A stretch of 64,000 nucleotides of DNA from JBCBCP01 sp038530575. GTDB lineage: Bacteria > Pseudomonadota > Alphaproteobacteria > Rhodobacterales > Rhodobacteraceae. The stretch is from positions 62,001 to 126,000 of the forward strand of contig JBCBCP010000003.1 of NCBI GenBank assembly GCA_038530575.1, read 5' to 3'. Position numbers and translations under genes: made by a program. The notes beneath the pieces are model-generated. The model was given only the letters and a program-made list of their open reading frames with translations. It was not told where the DNA came from and did not search any database. This document shows, in pieces, positions 1 to 8,159 of this stretch; the stretch's first letter is position 1, and each line of letters opens with the position of its first letter.

Positions 1-547
1 CCAGCCAGCGCCCGTTGAAACCGTCGCTGCGCGTGTATCCCGCGCGCCGATGCTTCGCGCCCAGCTCAACAAGGTCCACCGCCTCGGCAGTGCAGGATAG
101 CACAGCAAAGCGCGACCGGTCCGGCGGCTTGTCATAGGCATGAACATGGTCGATTGCTGTGCCCGGGGCTGGCTGCGTGCCGTAGCTGATCCGGCTGCCT
201 TCCGGGACCTTGTCCCACGCCGTATCCACCGCGGGCCCAGTCACGATTTCGACCCGCGCCTGTACCCGGATTTGCAGGTCCGCTTTTGGAATCCAGACAT
301 GCAGCGCCGCACGGGGGGCGGCTTTCAGCGCCCTGATCTTGGCCGTCTCGGTATCGGTATGCACCTCCAGCCGCGCCGCCGATTGCGACGCCGCGCGCAG
401 GGCGACCGTGCGCGCCTCGGGCCAGCCATCAGGGGACACCGTGGCAAATGTGGGAAAACGCGCCGGGTGCCGCGCATCAGCCGCCCCGCGCATGAGGTGC
501 TGCCAGGCGAGGTCCCAGAACGCCCTCAGGTCATTGGGATCACTCAT
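1..547 (-). CDS. Pyridoxamine 5'-phosphate oxidase-like FMN-binding protein (3' end cut by window edge)
   Basis: The reading frame opens at an ATG at 547 and stays open to the window edge, giving 182 visible residues without a stop, so the C-terminus is missing. The visible part follows the split-barrel flavoprotein pattern: ATVSPDGWPEARTVALR near residue 30, then a HTDTETAKIRAL stretch, as in PNPOx/Alr4036-type FMN proteins where these segments line the flavin phosphate site. The start lies inside the end of the upstream lipocalin gene (8-bp overlap), so translation is probably coupled. It is the last visible gene of a minus-strand operon with an ABC exporter. Substrate unknown; true PdxH is less likely given the context. 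Confidence 0.75.
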   Translation of the reverse strand, partial: MSDPNDLRAFWDLAWQHLMRGAADARHPARFPTFATVSPDGWPEARTVALRAASQSAARLEVHTDTETAKIRALKAAPRAALHVWIPKADLQIRVQARVEIVTGPAVDTAWDKVPEGSRISYGTQPAPGTAIDHVHAYDKPPDRSRFAVLSCTAEAVDLVELGAKHRRAGYTRSDGFNGRWL

Positions 548-1619
548 AGCCCGTCATCTCCAGATACCCGCGCCCTGTGTGGCTGCCACTGATGCCGACG
601 GGGCCTTCCCAATAGGGGATCGACACGTCCATCCATGCCTCGGGCACAAAGGCGTCCACCTCCGCATCCAGCCCCCGGTCAGGCAGGCGCACGCGCCAGC
701 GCGTCGGCACATCGCGCCCAGCGACGGGCGTCTGTGCTAAAGGCTCGGCGGAAAACGCTCCGTCCGGATAGGCCTGCGTGGCCCCATCCGGCTCGATCCA
801 CGTGGCGGCTGTATAGCGCGACCCGTCCGTCTGACGAAGCTGGAAGCCCATCATCTTGGCCCCGCCGTCAAAGGACAGCGAAAACCAGTCCCAGCCCTTT
901 TGATTGTCCGACAGGGGTTGCGAGGACCACTCCCGGTCCAGCCAGGCCGCGCCGGTCACCTCCACATCGCCCGAGGGCAGGCGCAGCGTGCCGGCGATCT
1001 CGTAGAACGGCTGCGAGTAGTAATAGCTTGCCTGACCCTCCGCCGATTTCACCGAAAACCCGTCCGCCCCGTGGAACACCAGCGGCCCGGTTGCGCGCAG
1101 ATCCATGTCATAGGCGAAATCCGGTCCCGCCGCGCGCATCGTCAGATTGCCGAAATCCGGCCCCTCCAGCGCCCATTCGTCGATCCATGCGCGGAACGGG
1201 TCCGCGGTGACGCCCGCTTGCCCCACGCCGCCGCGGGCAAAGCGTTCGGTGGCGAAATGCGCGCCTGGTGTGGTGACGGCAGCATGGGCAAACCACACCT
1301 GCGGCGACGCCCAGCCCTCCGCCTCGCCCGGGGCGACGGCGGTGCGGAACAGCGTCCATTGCAGCCCGTATTGCGCCCCGTCCGGCCCGTCGAGATTGGC
1401 TGTCAGGTACCACCATTCGATGCGGTAATCGGGGTGCGGGCCGTGGTCCGCCGGAAAGTCGAATACCGGGTCCGGGGCGGGAGCGGCAAATGCGTCTGCC
1501 GCCTCTGTCCCCAGCCCGCCGAAACCCTGTGCCAGCGCAGGAAGGGACAGGAGGCACCACAGGACCAGAACCAGCAGCCCCGCGCGGCGCGAGGGGGACG
1601 CGTTACCGCTCATTCGCAA
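540..1619 (-). CDS. AttH/CrtC-type lipocalin-like exported protein
   Basis: 359 residues. A basic N-terminus and a hydrophobic stretch (GLLVLVLWCLLSLPALA, about residues 14-30) make a clear Sec signal peptide, so the protein probably acts in the periplasm. The mature part has the IEWWYLTANL block near residue 68 and a later WLDREWSSQ block, both typical of the AttH / carotenoid 1,2-hydratase-like double-lipocalin family. Members next to FtsX-type ABC genes are regarded as the AttH component of an export system; no carotenoid genes are nearby, so hydratase activity is not implied. Its start overlaps the permease end by 17 bp, and its stop overlaps the start of the PNPOx-like gene. Confidence 0.85.
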   Translation of the reverse strand: MRMSGNASPSRRAGLLVLVLWCLLSLPALAQGFGGLGTEAADAFAAPAPDPVFDFPADHGPHPDYRIEWWYLTANLDGPDGAQYGLQWTLFRTAVAPGEAEGWASPQVWFAHAAVTTPGAHFATERFARGGVGQAGVTADPFRAWIDEWALEGPDFGNLTMRAAGPDFAYDMDLRATGPLVFHGADGFSVKSAEGQASYYYSQPFYEIAGTLRLPSGDVEVTGAAWLDREWSSQPLSDNQKGWDWFSLSFDGGAKMMGFQLRQTDGSRYTAATWIEPDGATQAYPDGAFSAEPLAQTPVAGRDVPTRWRVRLPDRGLDAEVDAFVPEAWMDVSIPYWEGPVGISGSHTGRGYLEMTGYE

Positions 1620-3960
1620 ACACCTTCAACAGCGCCGAGGGCGGCGTGCGGGCCAGCCGCCACGCGGGCCACGCGGCCGCAACCACCGTCGCCAACAGGG
1701 CCCAGCCCCCCAGCACGGCGTAATCCGCAGGGAAAAGAAAAATCGGCAACTGCCAGCCAAAGGCTTCGACGTTCACGATGCTCAGCAGCACCCAAGCCAG
1801 CGCCAAACCAAGGGGCAGCGCGCAGAGGAACACAATCAGCCCAAGGCCCACTGCCCGCGCAAGCTCCAGCATGCCCAACCGTTTGCGTGTCAGCCCCAGC
1901 GCCCAGACCGGGGCCAACTGCGGCACCCGAAGATCGGCGAGCGTCAGAAGGCTCATCAACATCGCAAAGCCTGCAACGCCCAGGGTCAGCACATTCAGCG
2001 CCGCCGTCACTGTGAACGTGCGTTCGAACACATCAAGCGAGATCGCCTTGATCGCGGCCTGATCGATGATCCCGCTTTCAGGGATCGCGAGGTCAGCGAT
2101 GATCGCGTCCCGCAGGGCCGGTGCGTCTTCTGTCCGTATGCCGAAACTGGTTGCGGCTGCGGCGGGGTAGAGGCTGCGGAACAGCGCCTCGCCCATCACG
2201 ACCTGGCCTTGCGGGTTACCGTAATCGCCCACCACGGCGGCGATTGGCAGCTCCAGCCCCGCCGCGACGTCCACGCGATCGCCCACCCAGCGCCCGCTGC
2301 GCCGCGCCAGTTGCTCGTTCACGACAACCGCTTCGCCGCTGGCCACGCGGTCCCACACGTCTGGCCCGGCCTCCAGGAACTGCCAATTGTCCCGGTAGGT
2401 CGGCCCGACCCGCACTCCGAAAAGCTGCGCGGGCTGGCCTGCCACTTGCCGCACTGCGCTAAGTAGCGGCAACACTTCCAAACCGCCTTCCGTCAGGTAG
2501 CGCTCAAGGGCGGCCCCGGTCTCGGCTGCCTCGACCCGGACGAAGAGTTCGGGCGCAAGCCGTTGGTCCAGAAAGGATACGAAGGTCAGCCGAAAGGACG
2601 ACACCATCGTCGACACGCCGATATTCGCGCTGACCGCGAGCAAGAGGGCCATGAGCGCAAGACTGAGGCCAGGAAGCTGCTGGCGCGTATCCGCCCAGAA
2701 CCAGCGGGTCACAACACCTGTCCCGGGCGCCATGCGCAGCAGCGTCGCGGCGATCCACGGAAGGATCAGCGCCGCTCCGATCAACAGGCAACCCAGCATG
2801 GCAAAGGCCTGCGCGAGCCCGCCGCCAAGCGCGGCCAGCGCAGCGGCGGCAAGCAAAAGCAAAAGTCCCAAAAGCGCCAGTCCGGCAAAGCGGCCCGAAC
2901 CCGCCATCGACCAGGCGCGCGGCCGGACCGAAGCCAGAAGCGGCATCGACGCGATTTGCCAGATACGCCCGGCCAGCGCCGCCCCCGTGCCAAGCAGTGC
3001 AAGTACCAGCCCTGACACCCACCATTCCGGGCGCAAGCTGAGCGTGCCAGACACTCGCGCGCCGTAAAGGCCTTGCAGGGTCGCCGCTACGTCCGGCAGC
3101 AGAAGCGCCGCAACTCCATAGCCGAGCATCACCCCAAGAAGCGCGCCAAGAAGCGCCAGAAGCCCCATCTCCAGGGTAATCAGGGCAACAAGCGTCCGCA
3201 GCGGCACGCCAAGCGAGCGCAATGTTCTGATCATCCCGCGTCGCTGCTCGAACGCCAAACCAATGGTGCTGTGCACGATGAACAGGCCCACGGCAAAGCT
3301 GAGGAGGCCAAACGCCGTCAGGTTCAGGTGGAAACTGTCGGTCAACGCGGCGACGTCCGCGACTTGCTGACTTGGCTGTATGGCAAGGCCCGGCGCGATG
3401 TCCTCAAGCGGTGGACGGCCCAAGGGCTGCGCGCGCAGGATGACCAGCCGGCTCAGATCATCGCGCCCCGTGAGACGCTGCACGGCGCCGATGTCTCCGA
3501 TCGCGACGCCCGGCGCCATTGCGGGATCAACCGTTACCACCGCAAACCCCGTGAGCGCTTCGGCCACAGCCGCGGTGCCCAGCAGCGTGTCCGGGTCCGC
3601 GATGTCCATCCCGCCAGCCGCAAAACCCATGCGCGTGGGCGTTGTCAGCGGCTCGATCCCCACGAGCCGAACACCGTTCACCGTCACGTCGAGCACCGGA
3701 GAGACCAGCCAACCCGCCCGCCGCAGATCAACAAAAACCGATTGCGGCACGCTGTCGCCGCTGCGGGGAACAAGCTGGTCGAACTGGCCCTCGCCCAGCG
3801 TTCCGGCGGCGGCATCATAGCTGGCCCGCGCCTCTGAATTGATGGCCTGCACGCCAGACCAAAGGCCGGTGGCCAACGCCAGACCGGCAAGAAACGCAAA
3901 CAGCTGCAGCGGGGCGCGCCACCAAAAGGACAACAGCGCGCGCAGTACCGTCCCGGTCAC
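1603..3960 (-). CDS. FtsX-type ABC transporter permease (AttFG/LolC-like)
   Basis: 785 residues, about twice the usual LolC/MacB permease length, with two FtsX-like halves. One N-terminal membrane segment (about residues 12-35) is followed by a soluble periplasmic-type domain, then a cluster of hydrophobic segments from about 215 to 450, a second soluble domain (about 455-650) and three C-terminal segments ending near 775. This duplicated layout fits single-polypeptide permeases that substitute for a LolC/LolE pair. The start overlaps the ATPase stop by 4 bp (ATGA). With the ATPase and the AttH-like protein it should form an inner-membrane machine that extracts or exports a hydrophobic compound or lipoprotein; cargo unknown. 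Confidence 0.88.
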   Translation of the reverse strand: MTGTVLRALLSFWWRAPLQLFAFLAGLALATGLWSGVQAINSEARASYDAAAGTLGEGQFDQLVPRSGDSVPQSVFVDLRRAGWLVSPVLDVTVNGVRLVGIEPLTTPTRMGFAAGGMDIADPDTLLGTAAVAEALTGFAVVTVDPAMAPGVAIGDIGAVQRLTGRDDLSRLVILRAQPLGRPPLEDIAPGLAIQPSQQVADVAALTDSFHLNLTAFGLLSFAVGLFIVHSTIGLAFEQRRGMIRTLRSLGVPLRTLVALITLEMGLLALLGALLGVMLGYGVAALLLPDVAATLQGLYGARVSGTLSLRPEWWVSGLVLALLGTGAALAGRIWQIASMPLLASVRPRAWSMAGSGRFAGLALLGLLLLLAAAALAALGGGLAQAFAMLGCLLIGAALILPWIAATLLRMAPGTGVVTRWFWADTRQQLPGLSLALMALLLAVSANIGVSTMVSSFRLTFVSFLDQRLAPELFVRVEAAETGAALERYLTEGGLEVLPLLSAVRQVAGQPAQLFGVRVGPTYRDNWQFLEAGPDVWDRVASGEAVVVNEQLARRSGRWVGDRVDVAAGLELPIAAVVGDYGNPQGQVVMGEALFRSLYPAAAATSFGIRTEDAPALRDAIIADLAIPESGIIDQAAIKAISLDVFERTFTVTAALNVLTLGVAGFAMLMSLLTLADLRVPQLAPVWALGLTRKRLGMLELARAVGLGLIVFLCALPLGLALAWVLLSIVNVEAFGWQLPIFLFPADYAVLGGWALLATVVAAAWPAWRLARTPPSALLKVFANER

Positions 3961-4616
3961 GCCAGCACGCCTCCTTTAAGGTGCACGCGCTGGTCCATCC
4001 GCGTTGCCAGCGCCTCCGAATGGGTGACAACCATCAGTGCAGCGCCGGCCTGCTCCACCAGGGCGAGCATTGCGTCCAGAACCGCGCCTGCCGTGCCTTC
4101 ATCAAGGTTTCCTGTTGGTTCATCTGCAAGCATCAGCTTTGGCCGCACCGCAAGGGCTCGCGCAATCGCGACGCGCTGCTGCTGGCCCCCCGAAAGCGCC
4201 TCTGGGTATTTGCTCAGCTGCGCGGAAAGGCCAAGCGCTTCGATCAAGTCGGCCTCAAACGCGGCATCGCGCCGCCCGGCCAAGGCGGCCTGAAAGCTGA
4301 TATTGGCCGACACGGTCAGCGACGGGATCAGGTTGAACTGCTGAAAAACCAGCGAAATATCACTGCGCCGCAAGGCCGCACGACCACTGTCTCCAAGCGC
4401 AGAAATATCGGCGTCCCCGAGGCGGACCGCACCCGCATCTGGTGCCTCAAGCCCGGCAGCGATGTGCAAAAGCGTGCTTTTACCGCTGCCACTTTCCCCG
4501 GTCAGGGCCAGCGTCTGGCCCGCCGAAAGTTCCAGCGACACGCCGCGCAGAACCGGCACATCGCCATCGGCGCCAGTATAGGACTTGGTGATATCCGTAA
4601 GGGTCAGCAGCATCAC
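3957..4616 (-). CDS. ABC transporter ATP-binding protein (LolD/MacB-type)
   Basis: 219 residues, normal for LolD-type ATPases. Walker A is GESGSGKST (residues 40-48), the Q-loop is near 92 (VFQQFN), the signature is LSGGQQQRVAIARAL (141-155), Walker B is LMLADEP (161-167), and the H-loop is in VTHSEALA near 198. It pairs with the FtsX-type permease that it overlaps by 4 bp. The start is ATG-ATG at 4616/4613, only 4 bp after the GMC oxidoreductase stop, so it is probably cotranscribed with that gene. Confidence 0.93.
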   Translation of the reverse strand: MMLLTLTDITKSYTGADGDVPVLRGVSLELSAGQTLALTGESGSGKSTLLHIAAGLEAPDAGAVRLGDADISALGDSGRAALRRSDISLVFQQFNLIPSLTVSANISFQAALAGRRDAAFEADLIEALGLSAQLSKYPEALSGGQQQRVAIARALAVRPKLMLADEPTGNLDEGTAGAVLDAMLALVEQAGAALMVVTHSEALATRMDQRVHLKGGVLA

Positions 4617-4620
4617 GCCG

Positions 4621-6216
4621 CTACCTAACGCGCGCCTCGCTCAGCACAAGGTCAGATGCCTTTTCGCCGATCATGATAGCCGGTGCGTTAGTATTGCCCG
4701 AGACGATTTCCGGCATAATCGACGCGTCCGCAACGCGCAGCCCTTGGATGCCGTGCACGCGCAGGTCCGGCCCGACAACGGCGCCATCGCCGGGGCCCAT
4801 CTTGCAGGTGCCCGTTGGGTGGTAGATCGAAACAGCCGTGTCCCGCGCCCATTGCAGCAAATCGTTGTCGCCGACGTCGCGTCCTGGCTTTTCCTCGCCC
4901 GCGATCATCCCGGCAAGCGGTATGTGCCCTGCGATATCCCGTGCGATCTTCAACCCGGCAACGATCGTGTCGCAGTCCGTTTGGGTGGCCAGATAGTTCG
5001 GGTGGATCTTGGGGTAGGCCACCGGGTCAGGGCCAGCGAGTGCGATATGGCCCCGGCTTTCGGGGCGCAGCTGGCAGACCGACGCGGTGAAGGCCGAAAA
5101 CGGATGCGGGCCTTCGCCTGGTCGCTCCGCGCTCCAGGGTTGGATGTGGAACTGGATGTCCGGCGTCTCCAGCTCAGGCCGCGTGCGCAGGAAAGCCACG
5201 CCAAGGCTGGCCGCCATCGTCATTGGCCCGCGGCGGGTGAGCGCGTATTGCGCGGCGATCCGCGCCTTTTGCCACAGGTTCTGCACCTCGTCGTTCAGTG
5301 TCGGCACCATGCAGCGCCAGACCGGGCGCGCTTGCAAATGGTCTTGCAGGTTTTGGCCGACGCCCGAGAGGTCATGCGCCGGGGTCACGCCATTGTCGCG
5401 CAGATGCTCCGCGTCCCCGATGCCCGAGAGCATCAAAAGATGCGGCGAATTGATCGACCCGCCGCACAGGATCACCTCGCGCGCTGCTCGAATGATACGG
5501 GTGCCATCTGGTCCGCGGTATCGCACGCCTGTGGCGCGCCGCCCGTCCATCTCGATCCCCAACGCCAACGCGCCTGTGATCACCCGCAGGCTGGACCGCT
5601 TCATCGCCGGTTTCAGATATGCTTTTGCGGCGCTGCACCGCAGCCCGCCCCGGGTGGTGACCTGAAAATAGCCCACGCCTTCCTGGCTTGGTCCATTATA
5701 GTCCGGGTTTTCGGGATAGCCTGCCGCGACTGCCGCCGCGTTCCAGGCCGCGCAAATCGGGCGCTCAAGCGCGGGGTCCGACACGGTCAACGGCCCGTCT
5801 GCGCCGTGCAGTGCATCGCCGCCCCTAGTGTTTCCCTCGGCGCGTTTGAACAGGGGCAGCACGTCGTCCCAGCCCCAGCCGGTGCAGCCCATCTGCCGCC
5901 AACGGTCGTAATCCTGCGGCTGGCCCCGCACGTAAAGCAGCCCGTTGATCGAGGACGAGCCGCCCAGCACGCGGCCCCGCGGCCAGGCAATGGAGCGTCC
6001 GTTCAGGCCCGGGTCCGGTTCGGTCTTGAAGCACCAATCGACAGCCGGGTTGTGCATCGTGCGGAAATACCCGACCGGGATATGAATCCACGGATTGGTG
6101 TCCCGTGGCCCCGCCTCAAGCAACACGACGCGCGTGCCAGTCTCCGCGCTCAGCCGATTGGCCAAAACGCAGCCCGCCGATCCGGCGCCTACAATGACGA
6201 AATCCGCCTCCTCCAT
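4621..6216 (-). CDS. GMC-family FAD oxidoreductase (choline/alcohol dehydrogenase-like)
   Basis: 531 residues, typical GMC length. The FAD dinucleotide motif GAGSAG is at about 11-16, the first GMC signature GRVLGGSSSINGLLYVRG near residue 80, the second GGSINSPHLLMLSGIG near 250, and the catalytic pair is His466 (HPTGTCKMG) with Asn510 (SGNTNAPAIM). The family oxidises primary alcohols with FAD. It resembles BetA-type choline dehydrogenases, but no betB or betI is adjacent; the gene lies between a RoxA-like cytochrome gene and ABC exporter genes, so the alcohol substrate is open. The gap to the upstream cytochrome gene is 41 bp, consistent with one operon. Confidence 0.9.
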   Translation of the reverse strand: MEEADFVIVGAGSAGCVLANRLSAETGTRVVLLEAGPRDTNPWIHIPVGYFRTMHNPAVDWCFKTEPDPGLNGRSIAWPRGRVLGGSSSINGLLYVRGQPQDYDRWRQMGCTGWGWDDVLPLFKRAEGNTRGGDALHGADGPLTVSDPALERPICAAWNAAAVAAGYPENPDYNGPSQEGVGYFQVTTRGGLRCSAAKAYLKPAMKRSSLRVITGALALGIEMDGRRATGVRYRGPDGTRIIRAAREVILCGGSINSPHLLMLSGIGDAEHLRDNGVTPAHDLSGVGQNLQDHLQARPVWRCMVPTLNDEVQNLWQKARIAAQYALTRRGPMTMAASLGVAFLRTRPELETPDIQFHIQPWSAERPGEGPHPFSAFTASVCQLRPESRGHIALAGPDPVAYPKIHPNYLATQTDCDTIVAGLKIARDIAGHIPLAGMIAGEEKPGRDVGDNDLLQWARDTAVSIYHPTGTCKMGPGDGAVVGPDLRVHGIQGLRVADASIMPEIVSGNTNAPAIMIGEKASDLVLSEARVR

Positions 6217-6257
6217 GGGACGAGCCTAGGGACAGGGCAGACGGCCGCCAAGCCCTG

Positions 6258-7988
6258 TCAGAGCGATTTCAGGTACTCGAGCAAGGCGCGCTTGTCTGCC
6301 GCGCTGAGGTCCGTGCCGAAATCGTGGCCGCAACGACTGCTGCCGCTGCTTTTTGCGTCGCAACCCGGCGTGACGATCACGTGGGCAAACGCGGTCTGCT
6401 CCCGAGCGATGCCGACCCGCTGAACGTCATAGACCGGCCCCGGCATATAAGAGCCCGGACGCTTCGCCGGTTTCTCCAAAAGGTCCGCGAGGGTCGGCAC
6501 CGACCCGTTATGCAGGTAGGGCGCGGCGGCCCAGATGCCTTCCAGAACCCGCGCCTCAAAGGCGCAGCCCTCTGTCTGCTTGGTCAGCGGGTGCGGGGTG
6601 TTTCCGTCGCTCACGGGAAAGGCCTCCGTCAGCGGGGCAAACCGGTTGCCGATACGTTCATGCCCCGCCACCCCATCTCCAAGAGCTTTGCCAATAAGCT
6701 CTTTTTCAATCTCGTTCACGAAGCCTGTGGAATGCTGCACGATTGCGCCCAGCACAGTCATGGCCAGTACATCAAATGCTGGTGCCTCGGCGGCCATGGG
6801 CCGTTCCAGAACCGGGATCTTGGCCCCCTCAAGCACACCCGTGGCCACCGTGCGGTCCAGTACGCGGCAGGCCCGCGTGTCTGTGCCGACATCCTGAACC
6901 GGCGTGGCCCATGTGCTGTGGATGAGAGACCGAAACGCGCCGCGTTGCTTGCCATGGCAGTCGGCGCAGCCGCCCGCGTCCGCGCTGCGCTCGAACACGG
7001 CGCGCCCTTGCGCGGCAAGCGCCTGATCGAGGGCGAATGGCCATTTCGGCGGACCAATGCGGTCGAGGTAGTTCTCCAGCTCTTTGAGCCCTTCCCAATT
7101 GGCTGAGTTGCGGGCGAGGTAGTCGACGTCCAGCAGCGTGCCCGGCGCGGGCTTGGGACGGGCATCTGCAAAGACGCCATAGACTTCGCCAAGATTGCGG
7201 GCGAGACCGAGGATATCATTTCCATTGGCCCCAAACCCAAGCCATTGCGTCTTGTCTTGGCGCGCGGCGTTCCACACGAACGGGTATCGCGTTGGCGCAT
7301 CCGCCACGGCGATATTTTCAACGATCACCGCGCCATCATGGCCAATATTGAGCCCGCTGACCCGGTTGAAGATCATGGACACCGCATCGAGCCGCCCTGG
7401 CCCCCATGCGGGGTTGGGCAGGGCGCGGCCCATGAATAGGTCGTAGCGGCTTGACCAGTCTTGCAGATTGTTTCGCAGCGCACCGGGGTCTCCGCCCACC
7501 TCTTCGGCAAAATCTGCAAAGGCCTTTTCATCGGCCAGCACAGCGCGGACCGCGTCGCCGAGATCGGTCAGAAAGGCCTGAAAATCAACTATCCCCGGCC
7601 CACCGTCGATCCGGTATGCGGTGCCACCCACCTCGATCTGGCGCGTGTGACAGGCGGCGCAGGTCATGCCCATCGACGCCGCTTCGCCCGCCCCGTTTAC
7701 CGTGAAGCCCACCGGCAGGTCGGGGTAGTCAGTGCGTTCCGGCAGCGGCAGGTAGCCATACCGGCTGAGGCTCGCGCCCAGAAAGGCGCGTCCGTCCTTC
7801 TGTTTCAACGCACGCACCCAAGTCAGCGGTATGATCCGCGCGCCCTGATCGGTTGTATACTAGCCCATCCGGTCTGCCGAGCTCCAGCGCGGGCCTTGAT
7901 CCAGCAGATGCGGATCAGCCCAAGCCATCTGCAGTGAAACAAAAAATCCGACAGCGGCACGCCATAGTGCCGAACAGATTTGTGCCAT
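6258..7988 (-). pseudogene. RoxA-like di-heme cytochrome c peroxidase-family gene with in-frame TAG at codon 43
   Basis: The natural start is the ATG at 7988, preceded by AAGG, which opens a Sec signal peptide (residues 1-23, ending near AWA). The frame continues as a mature N-terminus until TAG at 7860-7862 (codon 43), then stays open to 6258 with no frame change. Past the stop come heme sites CAACH (110-114) and CADCH (341-345), as in RoxA/di-heme peroxidase-like proteins. The residues around the stop (RMG-stop-YTTDQGARIIP) match a conserved segment where relatives, as I recall, have Trp, so TGG probably became TAG. The GTG at 7817 would give a 519-residue product without signal peptide, which could not receive heme c. 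A base-call error or suppression is possible. First gene of the 8.0-0 kb operon. Confidence 0.72.
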
Positions 7989-8159
7989 GGACCCGCCTTC
8001 AGATGATCTATCAGGCGTCAAACTTTGCACGGATGGCGGGAATTTCCTAATGTTTTCGGGCGATCCCGGCGCGCTCTCTGGCCTCGCCCTTGACGTGTGT
8101 GGACCCCACTGCTTTGGTAGCAGCGCGGATGTCCTTCGACATGCGTCCGGGGGAAGAAG

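Noticed and set aside
4585..6423. A 612-codon plus-strand frame
   Set aside because: It lies antisense to the clear GMC oxidoreductase with all its motifs and has the Arg/Ala/His-rich composition of GC-rich shadow frames.
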